Positions 30,688 through 41,656 are shown, counted from the stretch's first letter. The stretch is 64,000 nt of DNA from Isoetes taiwanensis (GCA_021234155.1 JAJEKV010000027.1:2601167-2665166), one strand, 5' to 3'. Made by a program: numbers and translations. The notes: a model not told the origin generated them from the sequence alone.

Positions 30688-30717
30688 AAATAAGTGCGTT
30701 TCATTTTAAACTTTGTT
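30688..30717 (-). repeat. Right terminal inverted repeat
   Basis: AAATAAGTGCG... to CTTTGTT, reverse complement of 28936-28965 with one difference. A further AAGTGCGTTT copy at 30673-30682 repeats the TIR core. Confidence 0.9.
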
Positions 30718-32438
30718 TAGTCTTTAGGCAATATAGAAGCTATTTCAGAGCTATTTTTTGGAATTTCAATAATTTCAAAGGGAAAGATATTACCAAATTG
30801 GATTTTCATTCACTTGATATATCAAATTGGAGGAATCACATCATTTTCGATGCCCACAGGTTAATGAGCAAAGCATATTTCGAAAAAACGGACAGGTTTA
30901 TGGTCAACTTTTACCGATCAACGATCAATTTGAATGCAAGGAGGGTCGAATCCGCAGTTAGAGATCACTTTTGCATGTACTTCACACCAGCAATCTTCAA
31001 TTTAGCGTAAAAGCCCCCGAATTCGCAGATAGAGATTTGCCCTCTTTAAAAAGCCCCAATTCGTTGAAATTTTGAATCTACGGCCCGAGATCCTTTGTCT
31101 TTTAGCTTCGATTTGGTTTTCTTGATGTTGCGAGGTGGATTCGAAGGTAATGATGCGAATTTGTGGTCGGATACGGCCAAAAATTCCGTTTCTTGGTTGG
31201 CAAAAATTTAAGGGTTCTTGCTTCCTTCAGCGGATATATCCCACAGGCCAAGAGCAAAAAGTTAAACAAGGATATAAATAGACTTTCGAAGCCGCTTTTA
31301 ATCGATTACGTGGTCTCCCCACGCCGCCCGGCCAGGATGATTCGACCTGGCACGCCAGGGGGGACGCCACTTGGCAGAAAATGAGAGGGTAGATAGATGG
31401 GGGGGTAGATGTAGGTAGGTTTTGCCATTTTTTCAAAGAAGGCACGTTTCCCAAGAAGTAGCTTAAGGAGGTCCAAATAAACTCAATTTGAAAATTTTTT
31501 TGTGCCAGGTGGCATATTTTCACAAGGGCTACCAGGTGGTTTTGTCAAAAGATGATTTGGAGCACTTTGATTTTTTGTCAAAAGAGTGAAGGGGGGTGAC
31601 TGGACATAAATTTTGGTGAGGTGGCAAATGTACTGCTGATGTGGCACCATTGGATGACAAAAACTTTTCCCTAGTCAAAATGTTTTAATGAGGTGGATAT
31701 GGAATGAAAATGATGTGGATTGACACGTGTGAAATGAATGGTGATGTGGACTTGTGAGTGATGATGTGGGCATGAAAAAATTCCCTTTGCCAACTAGACA
31801 TAGGTGACAACCTTTCCTCAACCTAGTGATCATTTTAACCTTAGGTTTTTGAAGTGAGAGAAAGTAGGGTAATGCCTCAACATTTTTTTAGTTTCTTTTG
31901 GTAAACTTATGAAGGTATGGATGGATCATGAGTGTGTGGGTCATTTTGACTAGGGAAAAGTGAATTGAACAATCCCAAGGTATGGTATGATGAAATATAG
32001 ATGTATGGGAAATGATAGTATGAAGTGTAGAGATGACAAGAAATAGGAAGGTGGAATATGAGCCAAATGGCAATTAAAATGGGAAATTGGCTAGGCAAAA
32101 CTCTTACAACATCAAGAATCCAAACTTCAAATGCTCAAATCATGGAATAGACTTCATACCATGCTCATGTCTCGCAACTCTTCAACAAGTGACTTCAAAT
32201 CTTGTAGGAGTGATCTCTAGTACCTTGGGTGATAATCAAAAACCTTGTCCATCCTCCAATTTTGAGATAACCAAGTGAATGTCCTTCTTTGGTTCTTCTA
32301 AACATTTGTTCCTTTTGCTGTTTGACTGAGTCTTCAAGTACTTCTGAAAGCCAATGGTCTTCATATTTCCTCATGCATTCAATGAGCCAAATGTCGATAT
32401 GTCTAGGGTTTCTTCTATGCCGCCATGAGTGGCGATCA

Positions 32439-33385
32439 TGCTAAAAAAAAAAAGAGGGAGACCGGGTTTGCCGCACTCGATGACTTCAAAGTGCAGAAGA
32501 TTGCCATGATGGAAAAATGAATGGCAATGTGGATGTGGTGCATATGTTTGAGAAACAGAGTTCTTCATGGAGATCAGGCCAGACATGGAGCAGATGATGA
32601 TGAATGAAATTGAGGGTGAACCGTGATACAAGATGTAAAAGCATGTTAGCCGAAAGTGTGCTTTGCCGGGTGGTAAAGATGATGGCAAAGACACATATGT
32701 GAGTTGAAGTGAGTGAGAAACAGAGTTCTTCATGGAGATCGGGCCGGACATGGAGCGATGATGATGATGAATGATATTGAGGGTGAACCCGCATACAAAG
32801 ATGTAAAAGCATGTTAGCTGAGTGTGCTTGCTGGGTGGTAAAGATGATGGCAGCACACATATGTGGGTTGAAGTGAATGAATGAGCAGATGGAGTTTAAT
32901 GAGTCAAGGATGAACTCGCGACCGCATACAAAGATATAACAAACATATTAATGAAAGTGTGCTTGGATGGATGGTGAGGATGATAGCAAAGACACATATG
33001 TGAGGTGAAGATAATGGAGAGTGAAAAGATGAAATGAATGATGTATGGCCAAGAGGATGTTCCCGCATGGAAACTTAATTAATCATTAGCACCACATAAT
33101 TCTTCAAGAATCGCCTAGCTCATGGAATAGTTATCCGCAAAAGGTTATGACAACAAGGTGCAATCCTACAACTTACTTATCTAACTTGAAAATTTAACTT
33201 CTCATGACATACTTCACACATTCTTTATATATATTTTTTAAGACTTATAAATAATTCAAGCTCTAACTTACTAATCTTCAGGACAATTTATATCTAATGA
33301 AATGCAACTTGTTTTTGTCTTTTGAAATATTTCATGACTCTGTTTCTACTCTAATAACTCATACTCTAAATATAGCTATTAATTC
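32439..33385. other. T 3' noncoding region with a tandem repeat
   Basis: Lies between the integrase end and the 3' LTR. Begins with an 11-base A run (32442-32452) on plus; no polypurine tract is evident on the minus strand next to the LTR. Contains the tandem repeat at 32551-33035. No gene seen. Confidence 0.6.
32551..33035. repeat. Three tandem repeats of about 165 bases
   Basis: Unit 1 starts GAGAAACAGAGTTCTTCATG at 32551, unit 2 with the same bases near 32717, and a diverged third unit follows near 32882. Each has a GATGATGATGAATGA stretch, TGTAAAAGCATGTTAG, GAAAGTGTGCTT and CACATATGTGAG. Confidence 0.75.
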
Positions 33386-34520
33386 TTATTCAAACAAACT
33401 AAGGGCAACATGTTGTTGCCAGTACCTCTTCAAATGCAGAATATTGATAGGATTTGGTAAGACCCTCCCTTCCTCGATATGGACCTCACCAAAGAAGAAT
33501 CCCGGCCTCATTGTTCCTCGCAACCTCAAAAGGACCTTCCCACGACTCTTCAAATTTCTTTGGCACAATCCTCTTTTGCTTTATTCCATTTTAAAACCAA
33601 TTCTCCATCTCTCAATGTACCTTTTAATTTATGTGCAGCCTTGAATGTTTGCCGGATCTTTGGCTTTTTTTTTAATAATATTGCATTTTTAAACTTCATA
33701 ATCAGGGCTCTTCCAACCGCATAAGTCGATACATCTTTCTTTGAGTGCTTCCTCCATTTCCAAATTTAGTTTCAAAGCCATTCTCGTGGAGGGAAGTTCT
33801 AATTCTATTGGGACAATAGATTCTACTCCATAAACCAAAGCTAAAAGGTGTATGCTTGGTTGAGATTTTGGTGGTAACTCTATAAGCCCATAAAGCATCA
33901 TGTAACTTCATGTGCCAATCTTTTTGAAACACTAATAGTCTTCTTGAGAATAGTCTTGAGCACTTTGTTTGTAGATTCCGCTTGGCCATTACCTTGAGGA
34001 TAATAAGACGAGCTCTTGGAGTGTCTCACTTTGAGAGTTGCTAGCAATGTGGCTATGACATCGTTTAAAACCCGACTACCCCTATCGGATATGAGTTTGA
34101 AAGGTATGCCAAACCCGCACATATATTCTCATGGATAAACTGGCAGTGGTATATGCATTGGCTTGTCTCACCTTTATATGGAAACAAACTTCAGCCCATT
34201 TTGTAAAGTAATCGGTCTGTGGGAATTCTTACAAGGATGTACTGATGTTGTGTGTAAGAAGGAGGATCTACTGTGTCCTATAAAATCAAGCCCCAAGTCT
34301 GGAAGGGTCTGGGGAAGTTATGGCGATTAATGTACCGGGTCAAGAATCCTTTCCGCCAAAAACCTGACATTTATGATGTTGCTTGATTGTCTCATAACAA
34401 GCCCTTGAAAAGAGTTGGCCAATAATAACCAGACCTCAAAATCTTCTTTCTTTGTGGTATTCACGCAAAAGTGTCCACCACATACCCTTCATGGCATGCT
34501 TCCACCACTAATCTAGCTTC
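33386..34520 (-). pseudogene. T integrase
   Basis: Minus-strand pieces: EACHEGYVVDTF and ILRSGYYWPTLFK (zinc region, about 34380-34500), then FGIPFKLISDRGSRVLNDVI with the second catalytic Asp and SSSYYPQGNGQAESTNKVLK with the catalytic Glu (33898-34122), then AYRVTTKISTKHTPFSFGLW (33702-33989), and the C-terminal EGRVLPNPINILHLKRYW at the end (33386-33568). Stops and shifts divide it. The first core Asp region (about 34150-34380) is not in a clean frame. No chromodomain. Confidence 0.85.
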
Positions 34521-34557
34521 TTCTTTGTCAACACACCTTAGAATGATGCCTTCCTTG

Positions 34558-35283
34558 TCATACGCATGATAACACATTTCCAATTAGTCTATACTTGTTG
34601 CATTTTTCTTTGAACCTTCTTTTTTGGCTAGAATTGAACCCTTCTGGTATTTCATTCAGCTCCAGAAACCTTCTTATCTCTTCTTGCCAATCTTCCTCCT
34701 GCACAAGATTTACATCTACATCTGCATCTTCTTGAACATCATTAGCCAAACCTTCTTCATCTTCCTGTTCGAACAAGATATTAGTCAAGTATGAACTAGG
34801 ATCATTAACTAAAGTGATCACTTTGACAACAATATCATAAGCTTGAACTTTGCAAGCCCATCTACATATCTTAGCCTTAGGCTGCTTTTTTGAGAACATC
34901 AAGGATAAAGGATTTTGTTTCATGTACACTTGAGTATGGCTCTTTTGAATGAGATGTCCCTGTCTATCAATCAAGAACATAAGGGCTGCTGCACTTTTTT
35001 CAAGTCTTGGATATCTCATTTCAGTGTTAGACCAAATTTTGCTGGCAAAAGTTACCACCTCTTCTTCTTGCAGCAGAACTAATCCTACAGCCCTTTTGGT
35101 TATACTGATATAAGCCTCAAAGGGTTTGGATGTATCAGGAGGTTTAAGTAATGCAGAATTGGAGATGGCTTGTATAATATTATCAAAAGCAAGCTGGCAT
35201 GTCTGAGTCCATTCAACCATAATTAACTTGCTCTCATGTTTGGTATACTTGCCAACCTTGGTGAGATCAGATATAGGAGCCAC
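34558..35283 (-). CDS. T native RNase H, catalytic residues lost
   Basis: Open frame of 241 codons after RT. It aligns with the gypsy RNase H: FEAYISITKRAVGLVLLQ stands where FxLxTDASxxAxGAVLxQ is expected, so the first catalytic Asp is Ser (codon near 35105). MRYPRLEKSAAALMF keeps the Glu (near 35000). VYMKQNPLSLMF stands where TDHxPL is expected, so the third Asp is Lys (near 34919). It is therefore a dead RNase H fold. The C-terminal part is acidic (QEDEEGLANDVQEDADVDVN) and leads to the integrase. Confidence 0.8.
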   Translation of the reverse strand: MAPISDLTKVGKYTKHESKLIMVEWTQTCQLAFDNIIQAISNSALLKPPDTSKPFEAYISITKRAVGLVLLQEEEVVTFASKIWSNTEMRYPRLEKSAAALMFLIDRQGHLIQKSHTQVYMKQNPLSLMFSKKQPKAKICRWACKVQAYDIVVKVITLVNDPSSYLTNILFEQEDEEGLANDVQEDADVDVNLVQEEDWQEEIRRFLELNEIPEGFNSSQKRRFKEKCNKYRLIGNVLSCV

Positions 35284-36090
35284 AAGATAGAGAAATGTGG
35301 GACATACATCCTCTAAAACTTACCATCCCCAAAAAACTTTTTACTTCCCTAACAGTTTTAGGTGGTGCTAGTTTTTTCAGGGCATCCACCTTACTTTCAG
35401 CTACTTGAATCCCTTTGGAAGATACTTCATGGCCTAGCAATCCTCCCTTGGAGCAGAGAAACACGCATTTTTTGGGATTTAAACTCACACCCCTTTTCTC
35501 AAGACATAACACATATTTTAGTTAGATAGTTAAAATGATCCTTTAAGGCTGATCCCAAGCAAAGATCATCAAGAAAAACCCCGAATGCAGTTGAAGGCAT
35601 GTCCTTGAAGATAGCGCCCATTGTTCTTTGAAAGTTGTCGGAGCATTCATCAAACCAAAAGGCATTCTTTTCATGGCAAAAGTTCCCCATGGTGTAATGA
35701 AAGTCGTCTTTGGCTGGTCTTCTAGCTTGACAGAGATCCGATTAAACCCCGAGAATCCATCTAAGAAAAGAGTAGATCTCCTTCCCCGCGAATCGCATGT
35801 AAAACTTCTTCCAAAAAGGCAAAGGATAGCAATCTTTAACAAAGTTGGCTTTATTCAGATCCCTATAGTCAATGCAGATTCTAATAGTTTTGTTTTTTTT
35901 CAACAGCACAATGCATGACAACCATTCTCGATTTGATATTTCAAAGTGATCACACCTGCATCTTTCATTCTAAGTAATTCTTTCTCGATTAAGTCAAGCA
36001 AGGATACATTGATTCTTCCGAAGTTTTTGCATCATGTGTTTGATACCCTCCTTAACCTTTATCTCAAACTCACAAATGTTCTTATCAACA
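35267..36090 (-). pseudogene. T reverse transcriptase
   Basis: Minus-strand pieces: NKTIRICIDYRDLNKAN (about 35850-35900), LFLDGFSGFNRISVK, TTFITPWGTFAMKRMPFGL, NAPTTF, and the catalytic GVFLDDLCLGS (about 35560-35590), with FLDD in place of YxDD. 35267-35512 covers the thumb with SLNPKKCVFLCSKGGLLGHE and KSFLGMVSF. Several frameshifts. Order is directly followed by the native RNase H. Confidence 0.85.
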
Positions 36091-36330
36091 CCAACTAATT
36101 CATCATAGTCCCAAGCAAACACATCCTTCCATTCATTAAAAATTTAGTTAATGTGCATTCATCTTCTTCTCTAAACATATCTCCAACATACAAGACCCTA
36201 TTCGACCATTTTTCTCTATTTGGATTTCTCTTACTTGTTTTTTCAAGACTAGCATTGATTACCGTAATAGGATGAAGTTGTTTGAGTTCCTCTTCTTCAA
36301 GCTCTTCTTCTTTAATAGCACCTTTCGCTA
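36091..36330 (-). pseudogene. T linker between second RNase H and RT
   Basis: Frame 36095-36343 is Glu-rich (KEEELEEEELKQLHPITVIN) and contains NRVLYVGDMF; this type of linker precedes RT in Tat-type pol. No catalytic motif. Confidence 0.5.
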
Positions 36331-36735
36331 GATGTTCAAGCAAGACACTCTTGCATAAGGCATCCGGGCCTCCTCATTGAACTCTCTAGTTATATGATGG
36401 CTCTCCCAAGTTGAAAATCCCGCTAATTCTTCTAAAGCTTGATCTCTAAGTATGAGCATATCCTTATTCTTGGTCCGATAATCTCCTAGGATCTGCTTCT
36501 ACACACAAGTTGGGGAGTCACCAAACACAATAATGTCAAGAATACCAAGGTGCTTAGCCTCCTGCAATCCTGCAATCAATGCTTTATACTCAGCCATGTT
36601 AGAAGTGGAATTCAAATGGATTCTGCCTACTTTTGCCATTAATTTGCTGGACTTATCTTTGAGAATAGCAGCAGATGATGCTATGCTTAGTTTCTTAGAA
36701 ACACCACCATCAAACCATAAGTAAGCACTACTACT
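36331..36735 (-). pseudogene. T second RNase H (archaeal type), placed before RT
   Basis: The 258-codon frame 36499-37275 ends with YLWFDGGVSKK (catalytic Asp near 36710), NMAEYKALIAGLQEAK (Glu near 36590) and IIVFGDS (Asp near 36518), the three carboxylates of an archaeal/plant-type RNase H. One in-frame TAG follows at about 36499; beyond it the same frame continues KQILGDYRTKNKD and ends HHITREFNEEAR, matching the closing HxxRxxNxxAD motif of this family. The catalytic set is complete, unlike in the native RNase H at 34558-35283. Confidence 0.85.
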
Positions 36736-37275
36736 TTCCTTGAGTGTCTCGCACTTGTCAGATGGTCTCTTTGCTATATCAAGTTGAGCCATAATTACTT
36801 CATACTCACCAGGTTGGTTAGACATCAACAAATCTTCTTCAATATAGTTAAATGATTCAAATTCCCCAAACTTGTTGTAAATAGTGACTGTCCTTTTGCC
36901 ATCAGTAATGGTACACTCACCTCTTGACCATATAGGCCTAGCATCTACTGTGGACAGCCATCTCCTTCCTAAAAGGAGGTCATAAATATCTGATTTCTCA
37001 TTCATACCTTCAAAAGCAACCACTACAAAATTAGCAGCCACTACAATCCCTTCAATATCTATAGGTACCTTGCTTACAATCCCTATGGGGTTTATTTTCG
37101 AATTGGAGAAGGATTTAAGTACCATTGGGGCTTTTTTGTCAATCTCTAAGCCACATTGTCTCATCACATGATGTGGCATGACATTTAAAGGTGAACCACC
37201 ATCTAGTAATACCTTGGACAAGGCTCTTTTACCAATGTTGGCAAAGACAAGTGAAGGCACTCGGATCATGCTCAT
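36736..37275 (-). CDS. T aspartic protease
   Basis: First 180 codons of the frame 36499-37275. KVLLDGGSPLNVMPHHVM holds the active-site Asp (about 37203) in the DGGS context common in OTA elements. IYDLLLGRRWLSTVDARPIW is the C-terminal protease strand. The frame runs without interruption into the second RNase H, so the two are translated together. Confidence 0.9.
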
Positions 37276-38866
37276 CTTGTATCAAAGATTTGTTCTTCAA
37301 TGTGGTTTGTAAAAGCAATCCGCTCCTCTTGTGTGAGGTTAACTTGTTCCTCCCGAGTCAAACTAAGCATCTTTTTTTTTTCGTAGTAGGAGCAATTCTC
37401 AACAATGTGAGTAGGTCTACACCGATTTTTGAACTTTTCATAAGAGTCTCAAATTCATCATTGTCTTTATCTTTTTCGGGAACTTTTTGACAAGGCAAGA
37501 GGGGGGTATCAGTTGTTTACCTTCTTCCTCAGGTTTGTTTTTATTCCCTCTACCTTCTAGAGCACTTGTTTCTGCTTTCTTCTCGAAGTTGCCTCCTTGT
37601 CTTTCATCATAGCTCGGTGTGCATGTACCATAATTTCTTCCCGCTTCTTGATTCCTCGCACAAACCTTATAGGATAAGAAGTTTCGGACAAATATTTAAT
37701 GTAGCGGTGGTTTCAGTAGTCTTTGCTTTTTCTTGTCTAGCAAAATACTCTTTAACACTACATCTATCTTCATAGTGTCCCGTGGCTTTTGCAAAAAATC
37801 TGCATGGGGCACTCTTTACCATAATGGCCTCTCTTATTGCATTTAAGACAAAGCATTGTACCAACAAATCTCGTAAGAATGAGTGTCTCTCATGCAATGT
37901 GCACATGGAGGATAAGTTCTTCTTTTCCGGTCTTGAAGCCTTCAATTCTCGGAGTTGTTTGGTCACTTCAAGTAGGGCCTCAAAGAAACCTTGTCAACAT
38001 CCTGTTTTGGTATTAGCAAAGAATGCGCTATCCGATTCTTCGCTTGTCTTGAATTTCTTTTTGTCTTTCTCAATAGCATAAACCGGTATGGCATCCGGAC
38101 CCATATGCTCTTGTTCAAAACTGGGAAGAAAGGATCATTAGTGGCATAAACATCATCGGCAAGGAAGAAAGCACATCAGCAATTTCAATAGCCTTGTTAA
38201 AAGCCTTGTGAATGGTAGCAAATCCCTCCCGCTTGTAAATCTTAAGCATTTTCCTGTGTACTCTGGCCCCGCTACCAAACCTCTTATAAAAGATGCAACA
38301 AGATGCAAGGTATGGTGAGGCACTTGATTAGTTTGACATTTGGTGAGATACACATGAAATCTTTCTACATATTGATGAATAGTCTCACCATTTCTAATAT
38401 GGAAAGTTTGTAATTCAAAAACAAGATCTTGAGGATCATAAACCTTTCCAAACCTTGCTAGGAATCTTTTGATAATCTCATCCCATGTGTTAGTTCCATC
38501 ACTTATCACATATTCCAACCAAGCTCTTACTTCATCATTTTTGAAGCACTTCTTGAATTCAAAGTGAACTTGGTACCTTTCTTGTGGCCATATTCTTGAT
38601 AATACTCATCAAAAACCTTGAGAAAATTGTTAGCACTCATAGTAGAGTCAAATGTAGGAACAGGAATGGGAACATCTGGTTCAAAGTATTGAGCAGGCAC
38701 AGTGGTGTTTAGATTCACAGATTTGTTGAGATGTACAGACATACCTTGGGGTGTAGCTTGTACCTGCATTATCTTGTACCTCAAAGATGTTCGGGATGTC
38801 TCAAAGATTTTGCCTAGGAGCCATAGTTCCCAAGAACCGGGGTGGATCTTTGAGGAGCCTCCAAGA
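37276..38866 (-). pseudogene. T gag
   Basis: 38153-38518 reads TWDEIIKRFLARFGKVYDPQ, ELQTFHIRNGETIHQYVERF and HLVASFIRGL: the capsid domain of retrotransposon gag. 38527-38860 is the N-terminal part with PTFDSTMSANNFLKVFDEYY. 37667-37966 contains CRFFAKATGHYEDRC, a CCHC zinc knuckle with Phe in the second Cys position. The region 37276-37660 (gag end to protease) is frame-broken. The PBS should lie just left of 38867 (TCTTGGAGGCTCC on minus), but it does not resemble tRNA-iMet. Confidence 0.8.
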
Positions 38867-41343
38867 TGTTGAGGGTATTCTGGCAATCCCTCAACTGGAA
38901 TGGTATAGGACCTCCGTGTTGCTTTAGGCAACCACTCTATGCTCAAAATTTGCAGAAACAACCTTCAAAGAATCTGTTAGAACCAGTTTCCCAAATTGGA
39001 AAAAAATGCACAGTGCTAACCTTTAGATTCTGAGCAATATAAATTGAATTTTTTTTTTGAAATCAATGCAATAGTATACTAGACAATTGATGTGATATAT
39101 GTGCAAAATATATTCTGAAGTCAGATATCATTTGGCACTTTAAAATCACACGACTGACTAGGTCAGAATTTGGTCAATGATCTCGGCAGAGAGCTCTTTT
39201 TTGCAGAATTCTTTAGGAATATCTTTTTTGAATGAAACCACCTGGGAAAGTATTAAAGGGTCTAAAGGGTCACGTGCAAACACTAATACAGTCTAGAGAT
39301 AAAGATATTTTGGAACTATGGGATTTTATGAACTGACAGACTATGTCTTTTGCCACAGAGAATGCTTTTTTCAAATTTTATCGATATTTAAATAGGAAAA
39401 CTATGCAAAAGGAACAGTAGAGATATCCTAAATCAACCCTTGCTATTAAAACCACTAGAGCTTCAGGAGTTCAACTATAGAGTATGCAATGGTGCAGTTA
39501 AAGTGATGAGATACGGAATGGCATTATGGTGAGCAGAGTTTTTTCTTTATTAACCATAGAACAGTGTTGATTGATATGCATACTAGTTGAAGGAAACGAA
39601 ATAAGCTATTTTTTGAATTTTCTTTAGTCTTTAGGCAATATAGAAGCTATTTCAGAGCTATTTTTTGGAATTTCAATAATTTCAAAGGGAAAGATATTAC
39701 CAAATTGGATTTTCATTCACTTGATATATCAAATTGGAGGAATCACATCATTTTCGATGCCCACAGTTAATGAGCAAAGCATATTTCCGAAAAAACGGAC
39801 AGGTTTATGGTCACTTTTTGATCAACGATCAATTTGAACAAAGAAGGAGGGTCGAATCCGCAGCGAGAGATCACTTTTGCATGTACTTCACACCGGCAAT
39901 CTTCAATTTAGCGTAAAAGCCCCCGAATTCCAGATAGAGATTTGCCCTCTTTAAAAAGGCCATGTTGCTCGTTGAAATTCTTGAATCTACGGCCGATCCT
40001 TTGTCTTTTAGCTTCGATTTGGTTTTCTTGATGTTGCAGAGGTGGATTAGGAAGGTAATGATGCTTAATTTGTGGTGGGATCTACCAAAAATTCCGTTTC
40101 TTGGTTGGCAAAAATTTAAGGGTTCTTGCTTCCTTCAGCCGGATATATCCCACGGGCCAAGAGCAAAAAGTTAAACAAGGATATAAATAGACTTCGAAGC
40201 CGTTTTAATCGATTATGGTGGTCTCTCCCATGCCGCGTCGGCCGTCGGATTCGACGACCGCACACGCTGTGGGGACGCCACTTGGCGAAAAATGAGAGGG
40301 TAGATAGATGGGGGTAGATGTAGGTAGGTTTTGCCATTTTTTCAAAGAAGGCACGTTTCCCAAGAAGTAGCTTAAGGAGGTCCAAATAAACTCAATTTGA
40401 AAATTTTTTTGTGCGGGTGGCATATTTTCACAAGGGCTACGTGTGGTTTTGTCAAAAGATGATTTGGAGCACTTTGATTTTTTGTCAAAAGAGTGAAGGG
40501 GGTGGACTGGACATAAATTTTGGTGAGGTGGCAAATGTAACTGCTGATGTGGCACCATTGGATGACAAAACTTTTCCCTAGTCAAAATGTTTTAATGAGG
40601 TGGATATGGAATGAAAATGATGTGGATTGACACGTGTGAAATGAATGGTGATGTGGACTTGTGAGTGATGATGTGGGCATGAAAAAATTCCCTTTGCCAA
40701 CTAGACATAGGTGACAACCTTTCCTCAACCTAGTGATCATTTTAACCTTAGGTTTTGAAGTGAGAGAAAGTAGGGTAATGCCTCAACATTTTTTTAGTTT
40801 CTTTTGGTAAACTTATGAAGGTATGGATGGATCATGAGTGTGTGGGTCATTTTGACTAGGGAAAAGTGAATTGAACAATCCCAAGGTATGGTATGATGAA
40901 ATATAGATGTATGGGAAATGATAGTATGAAGTGTAGAGATGACAAGAAATAGGAAGGTGGAATATGAGCCAAATGGCAATTAAAATGGGAAATTGGCTAG
41001 GCAAAACTCTTACAACATCAAGAATCCAAACTTCAAATGCTCAAATCATGGAATAGACTTCATACCATGCTCATGTCTCGCAACTCTTCAACAAGTGACT
41101 TCAAATCTTGTAGGAGTGATCTCTAGTACCTTGGGTGATAATCAAAAACCTTGTCCATCCTCCAATTTTGAGATAACCAAGTGAATGTCCTTCTTTGGTT
41201 CTTCTAAACATTTGTTCCTTTTGCTGTTTGACTGAGTCTTCAAGTACTTCTGAAAGCCAATGGTCTTCATATTTCCTCATGCATTCAATGAGCCAAATGT
41301 CAGATATGTCTAGGGCTCTTCTATGCTGCCATGAGTGGCAGCA
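38867..41343 (-). repeat. T right LTR (5' LTR), uninterrupted
   Basis: 2,477 bases, starts TGTTGAGGG and ends GGCAGCA, followed by GGCAG. It contains the empty site for the TIR element at about 39,625. No supported gene. Confidence 0.92.
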
Positions 41344-41348
41344 GGCAG
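41344..41348 (+). other. Right target-site duplication of T (GGCAG)
   Basis: Repeat of 28171-28175; after it the P1 ORF2 resumes with CGCCCCATTTTCC, as in P2 at about 53,924. Confidence 0.9.
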
Positions 41349-41642
41349 CGCCCCATTTTCCACTGCAACCCAAATGCCAGCGTCCATGCATTTGGTCTTC
41401 AGACTTGCCTCCTCATGGAATGCCAATTTGTTCCCGCCGAAGCGCACGCTGCTCTTGAAGAAATGGTCGCCTCAGGATTTCTTATTGATGCTCATCCTGC
41501 CATTGGGCTCAACACTCCTGCAGCACTGCAAACCAGACAGGACCTCATTGGACAGTATCATAATGGTGTGCGTCCTCACTCTCGCGAAGATGTTCCAAAC
41601 TCCTGGGTTCCCACCCTCCGAATCACTTCCTCCTTCTCTTGA
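41349..41642 (+). pseudogene. P1 ORF2, C-terminal part
   Basis: Continues the ORF2 frame after T: RPIFHCNPNASVHAFGLQTC, ALEEMVASGFLIDAHPAIGL, then HNGVRPHSREDVPNSWVP and a stop at 41640-41642. P2 carries the homologous end at 53930-54210. With the T element removed, the part of ORF2 would total roughly 930 codons, ignoring two frame changes. Confidence 0.75.
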
Positions 41643-41656
41643 CACTGAGTGTCGTT

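Larger units (their letters stand above)
28936..30717. mobile_element. 1.78-kb terminal-inverted-repeat element inside T left LTR
   Basis: Present in the left LTR and absent from the right LTR (empty site TTTCTTTAGTCTTT at about 39625). The ends 28936-28965 and 30688-30717 are reverse complements with 29 of 30 matches. Flanks are TTTAGT at 28930-28935 and 30716-30721, giving a 4- to 6-bp duplication depending on where the element is taken to end. Terminal CAAGG/CAAAG would also suit a hAT-like end with an imperfect 8-bp duplication. No transposase is recognised, so it is probably non-autonomous. Confidence 0.88.
28176..32438 (-). repeat. T left LTR (3' LTR), interrupted
   Basis: Matches the right LTR along its whole length except for the insertion at 28936-30717. 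Differences between the two LTRs are few and often hit CAG/CTG: CCAGG versus CCGTG near 28235, GATCTGG versus GATACGG, TGGCGATCA versus TGGCAGCA at the end. No supported gene outside the insertion. Confidence 0.9.
28176..41343 (-). mobile_element. T: complete Tat-like element with two RNase H domains
   Basis: Bounded by LTRs 28176-32438 and 38867-41343 that begin TGTTGAGGG and end in CA, flanked by GGCAG on both sides. Minus-strand order: gag, protease, second RNase H (archaeal type), RT, degenerate native RNase H, integrase, 3' noncoding region. Once the 1,786 bases of the TIR insertion are subtracted, both LTRs are 2,477 bases. It inserted into ORF2 of P1. Genes carry stops and shifts. Confidence 0.9.

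Noticed and set aside
32400-33060. CRISPR-like array
   Set aside because: Units are contiguous tandem repeats with diverged sequence, not identical short repeats with unique spacers, and the setting is a plant retroelement.
38840-38866. tRNA-iMet primer-binding site for T
   Set aside because: The bases beside the 5' LTR on minus (TCTTGGAGGCTCC) do not match TGGTATCAGAGC; another tRNA may be used but I cannot name it.
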